A stretch of 64,000 nucleotides of DNA from Desulfarculaceae bacterium (GTDB taxonomy: Bacteria; Desulfobacterota; Desulfarculia; Desulfarculales; Desulfarculaceae): contig JAHLKT010000002.1 in assembly GCA_020444545.1 (NCBI GenBank), positions 650,870 through 714,869 on the forward strand, in the 5' to 3' direction. This document shows positions 33,017 to 41,762 of this stretch, one piece after another (positions within the stretch are counted from its first letter, which is position 1; each line of letters begins with the position of its first letter). Made by a program: the position numbers and the translations under genes. The notes under the pieces are model-generated. The model was not told the origin of the DNA. It did no database searches and saw nothing but the letters and a program-made list of their open reading frames with translations.

Positions 33017-33091
33017 GGAGGCGGCGACCGGATTTGAACCGGTGAATAACGGATTTGCAGTCCGCTGCCTTAGCCACTTGGCTACGCCGCC
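33016..33091 (-). tRNA. tRNA-Cys (GCA)
   Basis: Complete cloverleaf on the minus strand: acceptor GGCGGCG (from 33091) pairs with CGCCGCC (33026-33020); T discriminator at 33019, as expected for tRNA-Cys; CCA encoded (33018-33016). The anticodon loop is CTGCAAA, anticodon GCA. T arm GGTTCAAATCC is present. It has its own likely promoter and lies downstream of tRNA-Gly in the same direction. Confidence 0.97.
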
Positions 33092-33122
33092 TTTATGTAC
33101 AAATCACCCGTGACTACGGCCT

Positions 33123-33150
33123 GTTATCGGCCAGGCCCCGAGTGGGTCAA
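33123..33150 (-). promoter_or_regulatory. Probable promoter of tRNA-Cys
   Basis: On the minus strand TTGACC (33150-33145), 16 bases and GATAAC (33128-33123), about 32 bases before the tRNA-Cys 5' end. Confidence 0.5.
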
Positions 33151-33238
33151 ATAATATCGGCCCCTTGCGGGAGTGTCAAGGACAAAGGGCCTTGTGGAGC
33201 ACCTCCGGCCGCCCCCCTCCTCCGCCCTTTTGCCAACA

Positions 33239-33268
33239 AAAAGCCGGCCCCCGAAGGAGCCGGCTTTT
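33239..33268 (-). terminator. Terminator of tRNA-Gly
   Basis: 10-bp stem AAAAGCCGGC (33239-33248) / GCCGGCTTTT (33259-33268), 10-base loop, with T-runs on both strands. On the minus strand it sits 10 bases after the tRNA-Gly CCA. Confidence 0.8.
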
Positions 33269-33278
33269 GCGTTGCTTT

Positions 33279-33353
<75 letters not shown>

Positions 33354-33366
33354 CTTGCGCAGACGA

Positions 33367-33394
33367 ATCTTACAGTATCCGCCCGTTATGTCAA
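33367..33394 (-). promoter_or_regulatory. Promoter of tRNA-Gly
   Basis: On the minus strand TTGACA (33394-33389), 16 bases and TAAGAT (33372-33367), 14 bases before the tRNA-Gly 5' end and 12 bases after the pgsA stop. Confidence 0.65.
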
Positions 33395-33405
33395 GGCTAA
33401 AACTA

Positions 33406-33987
33406 TCAACTAATTTCATCGCGGCCCATATAGAGCCGGTTGAAACGCACGAAATACCTGAGCCCGGAGACCAGGCTGACCAGGGTGGCCGCCCACAGGG
33501 CGATGGTGCCCCAATACTGCGGGTCCACCACGCCCACCATGCCCGGCAAAATCAGCAGCAGGATGGCCAGCATCTGCAGGGCGGTCTTGGCCTTGCCCCA
33601 GCGGTCGCTGGGCACGGCCAAGTCCTGGGTGGCGGCCACGGCCCGGAGGCCGGTCACCGCCACCTCGCGGGCGATGATGATGATGGCGGCCCAGGCGGCG
33701 GCCCGCCCCAGGGAGACCAACATGATCAACATGGAGGCCACCAAGAGCTTGTCGGCCAGGGGGTCCAGGAACTGGCCCAGCAAGGTCACCTTTTTCAGGC
33801 GACGCGCCAAAAAGCCGTCGGCCAGGTCGCTGAGGCCGGCCACGAAAAACAAGATCCCCGCCGCCCAATGCCACCCTTCGGGCGGCATATAGAGCAACGC
33901 CACCAGCAGGGGGATGGAGCCCACCCGCACCAGGGTGATCAGGTTGGGCAGGTTGAACACCTGCTCTCTTTTGGGGATGGGGGTCAT
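33406..33987 (-). CDS. pgsA: CDP-diacylglycerol-glycerol-3-phosphate 3-phosphatidyltransferase
   Basis: Committed step of phosphatidylglycerol synthesis in the inner membrane, 193 residues with about five hydrophobic segments. The CDP-alcohol phosphatidyltransferase motif is complete: D-L-A-D-G-F-L-A-R, eight residues, G, three, D, three, D in SDLADGFLARRL ... GQFLDPLADK. The N-terminus NLPNLITLVRV is typical of PgsA rather than of phosphatidylserine synthase. Located 21 bases after transaldolase and immediately before the tRNA-Gly promoter. Confidence 0.95.
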   Translation of the reverse strand: MTPIPKREQVFNLPNLITLVRVGSIPLLVALLYMPPEGWHWAAGILFFVAGLSDLADGFLARRLKKVTLLGQFLDPLADKLLVASMLIMLVSLGRAAAWAAIIIIAREVAVTGLRAVAATQDLAVPSDRWGKAKTALQMLAILLLILPGMVGVVDPQYWGTIALWAATLVSLVSGLRYFVRFNRLYMGRDEIS

Positions 33988-34008
33988 GCCCGGACCGCTT
34001 CCGCCTCT

Positions 34009-34656
<648 letters not shown>

Positions 34657-34679
34657 TGCCTTGTTACCTCCTAATGCCC

Positions 34680-34709
34680 AAAAAAATTATCAGCAGCCGC
34701 GCCGCTGAT
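34680..34709 (-). terminator. Rho-independent terminator just before transaldolase
   Basis: On the minus strand a 9-bp stem (ATCAGCGGC / GCTGCTGAT with one G-U pair, 34709-34689), 3-base loop, then seven T (34686-34680). It follows the YHS-like gene and ends ~24 bases before the transaldolase ATG, just ahead of its ribosome site, so it could also act as an attenuator. Confidence 0.75.
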
Positions 34710-34727
34710 CTCACGCCCCGAGGGCCT

Positions 34728-35003
34728 CTAGGCCCCTTTTCGTTTGGCGTCCACATAGGCGTCGCGGCATTTCTTACTGCAGAAAAAGCGCTCCTGCCCA
34801 TCCACCCAGGCGCTTTTCGCCTCGTGTTTGGGCAAATAGGTTCCGCATTGCGGGTCCTGGACCATAACGTCCATCACCTCGCCCTGGGCTTGGCGCTTCT
34901 TACGGGCCTGGGCTTCGGCCCCTCCGGCCAGATAGCGCTTGAAGGCCTTGTAGCCAAACCATATCAGAAAACCCACGATGGCGATCTGGACCAGGCGGAT
35001 CAA
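34728..35003 (-). CDS. Small membrane protein with YHS/TRASH-like metal motif
   Basis: 91 residues: an N-terminal membrane segment (LVQIAIVGFLIWFGYKAF), a basic stretch (AQARKKRQ) and a C-terminal Cys domain, DPQCGTYLPKHEAKSA then FFCSKKCRDAY. This resembles PP0621-type proteins with a putative metal-binding C-x-n-C-x3-C end. The start is TTG 35003 (overlapping the folK stop, TTGA) or GTG 35009; neither has a perfect site. Role unknown; possibly a metal-linked membrane accessory. Confidence 0.72.
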   Translation of the reverse strand: MIRLVQIAIVGFLIWFGYKAFKRYLAGGAEAQARKKRQAQGEVMDVMVQDPQCGTYLPKHEAKSAWVDGQERFFCSKKCRDAYVDAKRKGA

Positions 35004-35512
35004 TCCCACTCTATGCGCCTCACCTCCTGGGCGGCCCGCTCCTGGGCGGGCATCCGGTCCCACAGCTGGCCTGCCGTGAGCCTCAGGCCGGGTATGACCA
35101 GCTCCGGGGCCAGCTCGGCCAGGGGTATCAACACGAAGCCCCGCTCGGCCAGGCGGGGATGGGGCACGCTGAGCTCGGGCAGACTGATGATCTGGCCTCC
35201 AAACAGGAGGATGTCCAGGTCCAGGGTGCGCGGCCCCCAGCGTTCCCGCCGCACCCGTCCTCGCTCCTGCTCCACGGCCTGCAAGCCGGCCAGGAGCTCC
35301 AAGGCCTCGCCCCTAAAACTACCACGGGCCACGGCATTGAAAAAGCTCGCCTGGTCGGTCTTGCCCACCGGCGCGGTGAGGTACAGCGAACTGACCCCCA
35401 CAGTGGTGTAGCCGGGCAGGCCGGCCAGGCCCTCCAGGGCGGCGCGCAGGTGTCCCTGGCAGTCGCCCTGGTTGCAGCCCAGGCCCACGAACACCTCATG
35501 GGCCTCGGCCAC
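35000..35512 (-). CDS. folK: 2-amino-4-hydroxy-6-hydroxymethyldihydropteridine pyrophosphokinase
   Basis: Folate-pathway kinase (HPPK), 170 residues. The opening VFVGLGCNQGD corresponds to the usual xIGLGSNLGD, with Cys for Ser. The HPPK signature RWGPRTLDLDILLF, with both magnesium-binding Asp residues, is intact, and SVPHPRLAERGFVLIPLAELAPE follows. GTG 35512 is taken as start; an internal GTG three codons before the first strand is possible. It lies five bases after the dapL stop and is translationally coupled to the YHS-like gene. Confidence 0.92.
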   Translation of the reverse strand: MAEAHEVFVGLGCNQGDCQGHLRAALEGLAGLPGYTTVGVSSLYLTAPVGKTDQASFFNAVARGSFRGEALELLAGLQAVEQERGRVRRERWGPRTLDLDILLFGGQIISLPELSVPHPRLAERGFVLIPLAELAPELVIPGLRLTAGQLWDRMPAQERAAQEVRRIEWD

Positions 35513-35517
35513 GGGAA

Positions 35518-36684
35518 TTACAGCTCCAGCTTGGCCAGACGCGCCACCGCCTCGGCCATGCGCTCCTTGCTCTGGGTAAGGGCGAAACGCACATATCCCT
35601 CCCCGGCCGAGCCGAAGCCGTTTCCCGGGGTGGTCACCACGCCGCACTCGGACAACAGGCGCATGGTGAAGTCGGCGCTCTTTACGCCCTTGGGAACCTG
35701 GCACCAAACGTAGAAGGTGGCCTTGGGCTTTTCCACCGAGAACCCCAAGCCCTGCAAGCCGTCCACCAATACGTCGCGGCGCTCGGTGTACATTTGACGC
35801 ATGTCTTCCAGGCAGCTCTGGTCCGCCTCCAGGGCGGTGATGCCCGCCAGCTGCACCGCGTCGAAGGCGCCGGAGTCGATCTGGCTCTTGACCTGGCCCA
35901 GGCCGCCCACCAGCTCGGAGTTGCCCACCGCGAAGCCCAGGCGCCAGCCGGTCATGTTGTAGGTCTTGGACAGGCTGTGGAACTCGATGCCCACTTCCTT
36001 GGCGCCGTCCACCTCCATGAAGCTCATGGGGCGGTAGCCGTCAAAGGCCATCTCGGTGTAAGCCGCGTCCGAGACCACGATGATGTTGTACTTGAGCGCG
36101 AACTCCACCAGCTCTTTGTAGAAGTCAGCCTTGGCCACCGCGGCGGTGGGGTTGTTGGGGTAATTCACCACCATCACCTTGGCCGCCTGGGCCGTGGCCG
36201 GGTCGATAGCCTTCAGGTCGGGCAGGAAGCCGTTCTCTTTTAGCAGGGGCATCTCCACCGGCACGCCGCCCACCAGCAGGGTGGAGGCGGCGTAGACCGG
36301 GTAGGCCGGGCTGGGCACCAGGACCACCTCGCCGGGGTTCACGAAGGCCACCGGGAAATGGGCGATGCCTTCCTTGGAGCCGATCAGGGTGATCACCTCG
36401 CTGGCGGGCACCAAGTCCACCCCGAAGCGGCGCTTGTACCAACCGGCCGCGCTCACCCGGAAATGGTCCAGGCCCGAGTAGGCGGGATAGCGGTGGTTGG
36501 AGGGATCGCCGGCCGCCTGGCGCAGGCTCTCAATGATGTGAGGCGGCGTGGGCTGGTCCGGATCGCCCACCCCCAGGTCGATGATGTCCACGCCCTTGGA
36601 GCGAACCTCGTCGCGCAGACGGTCGATCTCCTTGAACAGGTAGGGGGGCAGCAACTTGAGGCGTTCGGCGCGCTGAATTTCCAT
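35518..36684 (-). CDS. dapL: LL-diaminopimelate aminotransferase
   Basis: Converts tetrahydrodipicolinate directly to LL-diaminopimelate with glutamate as amino donor. 388 residues, fold-type I PLP enzyme: IDLGVGDPDQPTPPHI, YPAYSGLDHFR, NYPNNPTAAVA, SDAAYTEMAFDGY and PLP-Lys in SLSKTYNMTGWRLGF. The general aminotransferase family alone would not fix the substrate; the neighbours dapA, dapB, dapF and lysA, with no dapD/dapC/dapE present, make DapL the best assignment. 28 bases separate it from the FAH-family gene. Confidence 0.88.
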   Translation of the reverse strand: MEIQRAERLKLLPPYLFKEIDRLRDEVRSKGVDIIDLGVGDPDQPTPPHIIESLRQAAGDPSNHRYPAYSGLDHFRVSAAGWYKRRFGVDLVPASEVITLIGSKEGIAHFPVAFVNPGEVVLVPSPAYPVYAASTLLVGGVPVEMPLLKENGFLPDLKAIDPATAQAAKVMVVNYPNNPTAAVAKADFYKELVEFALKYNIIVVSDAAYTEMAFDGYRPMSFMEVDGAKEVGIEFHSLSKTYNMTGWRLGFAVGNSELVGGLGQVKSQIDSGAFDAVQLAGITALEADQSCLEDMRQMYTERRDVLVDGLQGLGFSVEKPKATFYVWCQVPKGVKSADFTMRLLSECGVVTTPGNGFGSAGEGYVRFALTQSKERMAEAVARLAKLEL

Positions 36685-36712
36685 GATCGGGTCCTTGTGG
36701 CTCTTTATTGGT

Positions 36713-37501
36713 TTATCGTACCGGGTTGGTCAACCGCCCCACCCCGCCGATCTCGATGGTCACGCTGTCGCCCTCCTGCAAGGGGCTGATGCCCGAGGGC
36801 GTGCCGGTGGCGATCACGTCGCCGGGGTGGAGGGTCATCACCTGGCTGATAAAGGATACCAGATGATACACGTCAAAAATCATGTCAGAGGTGTTGGTGC
36901 TCTGGCGCACCTCGCCGTTGACGATGGCCCGCACGTTGACCTTGGCGGGGTCGATATCCTGGGCGATCACCGGGCCCAAGGGGCAGAAGGTGTCAAAGCC
37001 CTTGGCGCGGGTGTACTGGATGTCCTTGCCCTGGAGATCGCGGGCGGTCACGTCGTTCAAGCAGGTGTAGCCCAGGATGTAGGCGGCCGCGTCGGCGGCC
37101 TCCACCTGATAGCACTTCTTGCCGATGACCACCGCCAGCTCGGCTTCATGGTCCACCCGCTTGCTAATGGCCGTGGGGCGCACGATCACTTCGCCCGGGC
37201 CGATCACCGAAGTGGAGGGCTTCAAAAAGATCATGGGCTCCTGGGGCAAGGCCTTTTTCACCTCGGCCGCGTGGGCCTTGTAGTTCAGGCCCACGGCCAC
37301 CACCTTGGAGGGACGGCAAGGGGCCAAGAGGCGCACCTGGCTCAGCGGGGCGGTCTGTTTGCCCGGCTTGCCATTGCTGAAGGGGCTTCCTTCGTAGCGC
37401 ACCAGGCGGTTGCCGCTTATCTGCCCGTAGGACACCTTGCCTTCGTGGCTGAAGCGCACGATGCCCTTTTTGCAGCCGATCATATCGCTGTTCTTACTCA
37501 C
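36713..37501 (-). CDS. Fumarylacetoacetate hydrolase (FAH) family protein
   Basis: 262 residues. The FAH core is seen from KVVAVGLNYKAHAAEV; metal ligands are in DHEAELAVVIGKKC (Glu, Glu), then LNDVTARDLQ and GFDTFCPLGP, and the terminal strand is HPGDVIATGTPSGISPL. Members include acylpyruvases, oxaloacetate decarboxylases and 2-hydroxyhepta-diene-dioate isomerases; the 37-60 region with short N-terminal extension suggests a FAHD1-like enzyme. The GTG at 37501 overlaps dapB by eight bases; ATG 37483 is the alternative. Its place inside the lysine genes suggests a pyruvate or oxaloacetate clean-up role, which is only inference. Confidence 0.87.
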   Translation of the reverse strand: MSKNSDMIGCKKGIVRFSHEGKVSYGQISGNRLVRYEGSPFSNGKPGKQTAPLSQVRLLAPCRPSKVVAVGLNYKAHAAEVKKALPQEPMIFLKPSTSVIGPGEVIVRPTAISKRVDHEAELAVVIGKKCYQVEAADAAAYILGYTCLNDVTARDLQGKDIQYTRAKGFDTFCPLGPVIAQDIDPAKVNVRAIVNGEVRQSTNTSDMIFDVYHLVSFISQVMTLHPGDVIATGTPSGISPLQEGDSVTIEIGGVGRLTNPVR

Positions 37502-38312
37502 AGGCCGGCTCCCTCAATCCCAAAACATCCTGCATGTCGTAAAGCCCGGGCTCCTTGTCCACCACCCACAGGGCCGCGCGCACCGCGCCCTGAGCGAAGG
37601 TGTCGCGGTTGTGGGCCCGGTGGGTCAGCTCCAGGCGCTCACCATTGGCGATAAAGTACACCGTGTGCTCGCCCACGATGTCGCCGCCCCGGATGACGCT
37701 CACCCCCAGCTCGTCGGAGGTGCGCGCCCCGGTCATGCCCACGCGTCCGTGGCGGCAGGCCTCTTCCGGGTTCCAGCCGCGCACCTCGCACAGGCCTTCG
37801 ATGAGGCGCACCGCCGTGCCGCTGGGCGCATCCTTTTTCTGGTCGTGGTGGGCCTCCACCAACTCCAGGGCGTAGTCCGGGCCCAGCACCTTGGCCATCT
37901 GGGCGGCCACCTTGAACATAAGGTTCACCCCGATGCTCATGTTGGGCGCAAAGACCACTGGCACCTTCTTGGCCTGGGCGATCAAGGTCTTTTTCTGGGC
38001 CTCGTTCAAGCCGGTGGTGCCGATAACCGCCGCCTTGCCCAGGGCGGCGCACTCTTTCAGGTGCTTTACGCTGGCCCCGGGGGAGGTAAAGTCGATGAGC
38101 ACCTGGGCCTCGGCCAAAGCTTCGGCCGGGTCGTCGCCCACCACGCCCTCCACCCCGGAGTGGCCCACCGCCCCGGCCAGGGACTTGCCCACCGCCGGGG
38201 AGCCGGGGGCCTCGAAGCCTCCGGCCAGCTCGGCGCCTTGGCGCTGCATGATGGCGCGCACGATGTGCCCGCCCATGCGGCCGGCCACGCCGGCCACGGC
38301 TATCTTGACCAT
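37494..38312 (-). CDS. dapB: 4-hydroxy-tetrahydrodipicolinate reductase
   Basis: Second enzyme of the diaminopimelate branch, NAD(P)H dependent, 272 residues. The nucleotide site is VAGVAGRMGGHIVRAI; other DapB signatures are VLIDFTSPGASVKHL, GTTGLNEAQ, APNMSIGVNLMF, the catalytic ELVEAHHDQKKDAPSGTA and HRAHNRDTFAQGAVRAALW. Full length. 22 bases downstream of dapA and overlapping the FAH-family gene. Confidence 0.97.
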   Translation of the reverse strand: MVKIAVAGVAGRMGGHIVRAIMQRQGAELAGGFEAPGSPAVGKSLAGAVGHSGVEGVVGDDPAEALAEAQVLIDFTSPGASVKHLKECAALGKAAVIGTTGLNEAQKKTLIAQAKKVPVVFAPNMSIGVNLMFKVAAQMAKVLGPDYALELVEAHHDQKKDAPSGTAVRLIEGLCEVRGWNPEEACRHGRVGMTGARTSDELGVSVIRGGDIVGEHTVYFIANGERLELTHRAHNRDTFAQGAVRAALWVVDKEPGLYDMQDVLGLREPACE

Positions 38313-38334
38313 TACGCCCCTCTCCTTGCCTGGC

Positions 38335-39210
38335 CTACATCAGGCCGTAGTTGCTGAGCGCGGCCTTGAGCTTTTCCAGGTTGGCCGGCGCCATCTCGCA
38401 AAGCGGCAGGCGCATCTCGCCGCTGGAGATGCGGCCCAAGAGCCCCATGGCCACCTTGATGGGAATGGGGTTGGTCTCGATGAACATGGCCTTGGACAGG
38501 GGCAGCACCTTGTAGAAGATCTCGCGGGCGCCTTCCACATCGCCGTCGAACCAGCGCTGGCACAGCAGGCTCATCTCTTGCGGGATGATGTTGTTGACCA
38601 CGCTGATCACGCCCTTGCCGCCGATGGACAACAGAGGCAGGACCATGTTGTCGTCGCCGGACAGGAGGTCCATCTTGTCGCCGCACAGGTTGTAGATCTC
38701 GGCCATCTGGCTGATGTTGCCGCTGGCCTCCTTGCAGGCGATGATCTCGGGCATCTCGGCCATGCGCGCCAGGGTGGCGGGCTCGATGTTCACGCCCGTG
38801 CGCCCGGCGATGTTGTAGGGCACCAGGGGGAAGGCGGCTGCCTTGGCCACGGCCGCGAAATGGCGGTAGATTCCCTCCTGGGTGGGCTTGTTGTAGTAGG
38901 GCGTCACCAACAGGGCCGCGTCCGCGCCCACCTGCTTGGCGTGCTTGGCCAGGTCGATGGCCTCGGCGGTGCTGTTGGAGCCAGCCCCGGCCACCACGGG
39001 CACCCGCTTGTTGACCTGCTCCACCGTGATCTCCACCACGCGCTTGTGCTCGTCGTGGGTTAGGGTGGGCGACTCGCCGGTGGTGCCGCAAGGCACGATG
39101 CCGTTGGTGCCGTTTTCGATATGGAACTCGATGAGCTTTCTGAGGCTCTCCTCGTCGACTTCACCATTGAGGAACGGGGTGACGATGGCCACCAGGGATC
39201 CCTTGAGCAT
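38335..39210 (-). CDS. dapA: 4-hydroxy-tetrahydrodipicolinate synthase
   Basis: Condenses pyruvate and aspartate semialdehyde; first committed step to diaminopimelate and lysine. 291 residues, TIM barrel. GTTGESPTLTHDEH, YYNKPTQEGIYRHF (Tyr of the proton relay), NIAGRTGVN and Schiff-base Lys in IIACKEASGNI are all in place. The usual allosteric lysine-site residues cannot be judged by eye. GGAGG upstream of ATG. Lies 13 bases after dapF. Confidence 0.97.
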   Translation of the reverse strand: MLKGSLVAIVTPFLNGEVDEESLRKLIEFHIENGTNGIVPCGTTGESPTLTHDEHKRVVEITVEQVNKRVPVVAGAGSNSTAEAIDLAKHAKQVGADAALLVTPYYNKPTQEGIYRHFAAVAKAAAFPLVPYNIAGRTGVNIEPATLARMAEMPEIIACKEASGNISQMAEIYNLCGDKMDLLSGDDNMVLPLLSIGGKGVISVVNNIIPQEMSLLCQRWFDGDVEGAREIFYKVLPLSKAMFIETNPIPIKVAMGLLGRISSGEMRLPLCEMAPANLEKLKAALSNYGLM

Positions 39211-39223
39211 TTGGGTTTCCTCC

Positions 39224-40108
39224 CTAAACTTGCAACCAGGCCAGGGCTCCGGCCTTGAGGGTTCCGGAGAAGACGTAATCCGCCGCCCCCTCCAAGTAGA
39301 CCGGGCCGAATTCTTCGCCTTGGCCCTCGAAATAAACCTTGAGCTTCTCTCCGCTGCGAACCGAAACCGTGATCGGCGATTTCAGACCCGCGGCCTGCCC
39401 CAGCATCAGGGCCGAAGCCACCACGCCGGTTCCGCAGGCCAGGGTTTCATCCTCCACCCCCCGTTCATAGGTACGAACCATCAGCTCCCCGCCCTGGGGC
39501 GAGGCGAAGTTCACGTTGGTCCCGGCCGGAGCGAAGTGGGCGTGATAGCGCACCTCGCGGCCGATGGGCACCACCGGAGCCGCCTCGATGTCCTCCACGG
39601 CCATCACCGCGTGGGGCACGCCGGTGTTTATGCCCGCCAGGCGCAGCGTCTGCCCGGCTGCCTCCAGCTCCACATCCTGGTAGGCGCCGAAAGGCTTGAT
39701 CATCTCAAGCTTGACCAGATCGCCCACCCAGGCCCGGATGGGCCCGGCAATGGTGTCGAAGAGCATCTCGTCGCCGGCCAGGCCGATGTCGCGGGCAAAG
39801 CGGGCGGCGCAGCGCCCCCCGTTACCGCACATCTCCGCCACCGAGCCGTCGGCGTTGAAAAAGTGCCAGCGCCAATCCACCTTGCCCCGCTCCGGGTCCA
39901 CCCGCTCGCTGGGCTCCATGATGATCAGGCCGTCGGCCCCCACCGAGCGCCGCCGCTGGCAAATGCCCCGGGCCAACAGGGGCATCAGCTCCTCGGGCAC
40001 CGAGGCCGCGCGGTTGTCGATGAGGATGAAGTCATTGCCCGTGCCGGTCATCTTGACCAGCTCTATGCCCTCCAGGGCCATCAGGCGTTCAATTTCTTGC
40101 GTAGTCAT
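39224..40108 (-). CDS. dapF: Diaminopimelate epimerase
   Basis: Makes meso-diaminopimelate from the LL form. 294 residues with the two active-site Cys in AEMCGNGGRCAARF and ETLACGTGVVASAL, plus TGTGNDFILID near the start and NTGVPHAV in the centre. The N-terminus is ~15 residues longer than in Escherichia coli. Preceded by a GC-rich hairpin after lysA. The ribosome site is weak, so its translation may be set by the upstream structure. Confidence 0.96.
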   Translation of the reverse strand: MTTQEIERLMALEGIELVKMTGTGNDFILIDNRAASVPEELMPLLARGICQRRRSVGADGLIIMEPSERVDPERGKVDWRWHFFNADGSVAEMCGNGGRCAARFARDIGLAGDEMLFDTIAGPIRAWVGDLVKLEMIKPFGAYQDVELEAAGQTLRLAGINTGVPHAVMAVEDIEAAPVVPIGREVRYHAHFAPAGTNVNFASPQGGELMVRTYERGVEDETLACGTGVVASALMLGQAAGLKSPITVSVRSGEKLKVYFEGQGEEFGPVYLEGAADYVFSGTLKAGALAWLQV

Positions 40109-40128
40109 TTCGCTGTCTCACAATAGCT

Positions 40129-40150
40129 TAGGGGCCCCCTGGGGCCCCTA
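40129..40150. repeat. GC-rich hairpin between lysA and dapF
   Basis: TAGGGGCCCC (40129-40138) is repeated inverted at 40141-40150 around a CT loop. The structure includes the lysA stop codon and is not followed by T residues on the minus strand. It may pause polymerase, block 3' decay or damp translation of dapF, whose start lies 21 bases further. Confidence 0.55.
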
Positions 40151-41407
40151 CTCCATCCACTCAGGCAGGCTCTCGCCACGCATGAGCTCTTCCACGGTCT
40201 CGCGGGTGCGCACCACGGACCAGCGATCGCCGTTGACCATCACCTCGACCGCCCGAGGGCGGGAGTTGTAGGTGCTGGCCATGGAGAAGCCGTAGGCCCC
40301 GGCGCTGAGCGTGGCCAAGAGCTCTCCCCGCTGGAAGTCGGGCAGCTCGCGGTCGCGGGCCAGAAAGTCGCCGGTCTCGCAGATGGGGCCCACCACGTCG
40401 GAGACCACCTTGGGCCGCATGGAGTCCTCCGCCACCGGCACGATGGCGTGGAAGGAATCGTACATGGCCGGGCGCACCAGGTCGTTCATGGCCGCGTCGC
40501 AGATGATGAAGTGCTTGGCCGGGGTGTCCTTGGTGAACAAGACCTTGGCCACCAGCACGCCGGCGTTGCCCACGATGGCCCGGCCGGGCTCCAAGACCAG
40601 CTTGAGCCCCAGGGCTCCGATGCGCTGCTTGAGAGCCTCGGCGTACTGGGCCGGGCTGGGCGGTTGCTCGTCGTTGTAGGTGATGCCCAGGCCGCCGCCC
40701 AGGTCCAGGGTGTCCAACTCGATGCCCGCGCCCTTGAGGCGGCCGACGAGCACCGCCACCCGTTCCAGGGCGTCGGCAAAAGGCTCCACCTTGGTCAGCT
40801 GGGAGCCGATGTGGCAGGAGATGCCCTTGAGCTCCACGTTGGGCAGGGCCGAGGCCGCCTGGTACTGGGCAAAGGCCAGCTCCATGTCCAGGCCGAACTT
40901 GTTCTTGGCCAGGCCGGTGGTGATCTTGGGGTGGGTCTGGGCGTCCACGTCCGGGTTGACGCGCAGGCTCACCGGGGCCTTCACGCCCAGGCGGCCGGCC
41001 ACCTGGTTGAGCACTTCCAGCTCCTGGGCGCTCTCCAGGTTGAACATCAGGATACCCGCGCTCAGCGCCTGCTCCATCTCGGCGATGGTCTTGCCCACGC
41101 CGGAGTAGACGATGCGCCCGGCGGGCACGCCCGCGGCCAGGCTGCGGCTCAATTCGCCGCCGCTCACGATGTCCGCCCCCGCGCCCTGGGCGGCCAGGGT
41201 GGCGATCACCGCCCGGTTGCTGTTGGCCTTGACCGCGAAGCAGATCAGGGCGTCCAGGCCGGAGAAAGCCTCGCTGAAGGCGCGGTAGTGGCGCTCCAGG
41301 GTGGCCTGGGAGTAGACGTAGGCGGGGGTGCCCACCTGCTCGACGATTTGGCTGAGCGGCACGTCTTCGGCGTGAAGCTGGCCTTGCTTATAAGAAAAGT
41401 GGTGCAT
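40148..41407 (-). CDS. lysA: Diaminopimelate decarboxylase
   Basis: Last step of lysine synthesis, PLP dependent, 419 residues with an alanine-racemase-like barrel. PLP-Lys in ICFAVKANSN, HIGSQLTKVEPF, GGGLGITYNDEQP, EPGRAIVGNAG and the second-subunit Cys segment VGPICETGDFLARDREL are present. ATG 41407 (MHHFSYKQGQLHAEDVP) is chosen because the usual LysA N-terminus starts here; the frame stays open 18 codons further without a better site. It is followed by dapF, dapA and dapB. Confidence 0.96.
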   Translation of the reverse strand: MHHFSYKQGQLHAEDVPLSQIVEQVGTPAYVYSQATLERHYRAFSEAFSGLDALICFAVKANSNRAVIATLAAQGAGADIVSGGELSRSLAAGVPAGRIVYSGVGKTIAEMEQALSAGILMFNLESAQELEVLNQVAGRLGVKAPVSLRVNPDVDAQTHPKITTGLAKNKFGLDMELAFAQYQAASALPNVELKGISCHIGSQLTKVEPFADALERVAVLVGRLKGAGIELDTLDLGGGLGITYNDEQPPSPAQYAEALKQRIGALGLKLVLEPGRAIVGNAGVLVAKVLFTKDTPAKHFIICDAAMNDLVRPAMYDSFHAIVPVAEDSMRPKVVSDVVGPICETGDFLARDRELPDFQRGELLATLSAGAYGFSMASTYNSRPRAVEVMVNGDRWSVVRTRETVEELMRGESLPEWME

Positions 41408-41762
41408 GATATTATTCGGCCGCAAACCTAAGGGGTTCGTGTCAATGATCGGGTCTTGCAAGTTTTCGCTTATCAGGGGGCGGGCCCGCGGGGCCCGGAT
41501 TCATGCGGGCAGCTATGCCGCCACGGCAGGCAACCGGGACCAACGCGCGGGCTTGCGTTTGCCCTTAACCGCGCTCTTGATGTTGATCCGGCTCCAGCCC
41601 ATGATCGACTCGCTGTTTGGTGAAGGGACCAGTCGGAGCTCGTCCCGTGCGGCCGCCAAGCGCGGCTCCAGATAACTTCCCTTAAATTGGCCCTTTTGTC
41701 AAGACTGGCCGGGCCCCGAAAAAGGGGACCCGGCCAAGTTTTTACCTAAAACCAGCGGTCAG
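41408..41762. other. Intergenic region between fn3-lipoprotein gene and lysA
   Basis: 355 bases upstream of lysA. It contains a hairpin at 41707-41735 (listed separately), a minus-strand TTGACA at 41702-41697 without a convincing -10, and another TTGACA near 41447. A plus-strand open frame of ~89 codons is present but basic and Arg/Ser-rich, without ribosome site; I do not count it as a gene. No riboswitch fold was recognised. Confidence 0.45.
41707..41735. terminator. Hairpin with T-run on plus strand
   Basis: GGCCGGG-CCCC / GGGG-A-CCCGGCC, one bulged A, loop GAAAAA; followed on the plus strand by AAGTTTTTA. On the minus strand, where the neighbouring genes lie, the T-run is before, not after, the stem. 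It may end the fn3-lipoprotein transcript imperfectly, or belong to an unseen plus-strand RNA. Confidence 0.5.

Noticed and set aside
41406-41675. 89-codon plus-strand open frame before lysA
   Set aside because: No ribosome site, Arg/Ser-rich unstructured composition; overlaps the lysA start region.
41408-41762. Possible lysine riboswitch upstream of lysA
   Set aside because: The L-box core (five-way junction with its conserved purine bulges) could not be recognised; only simple GC hairpins are seen.
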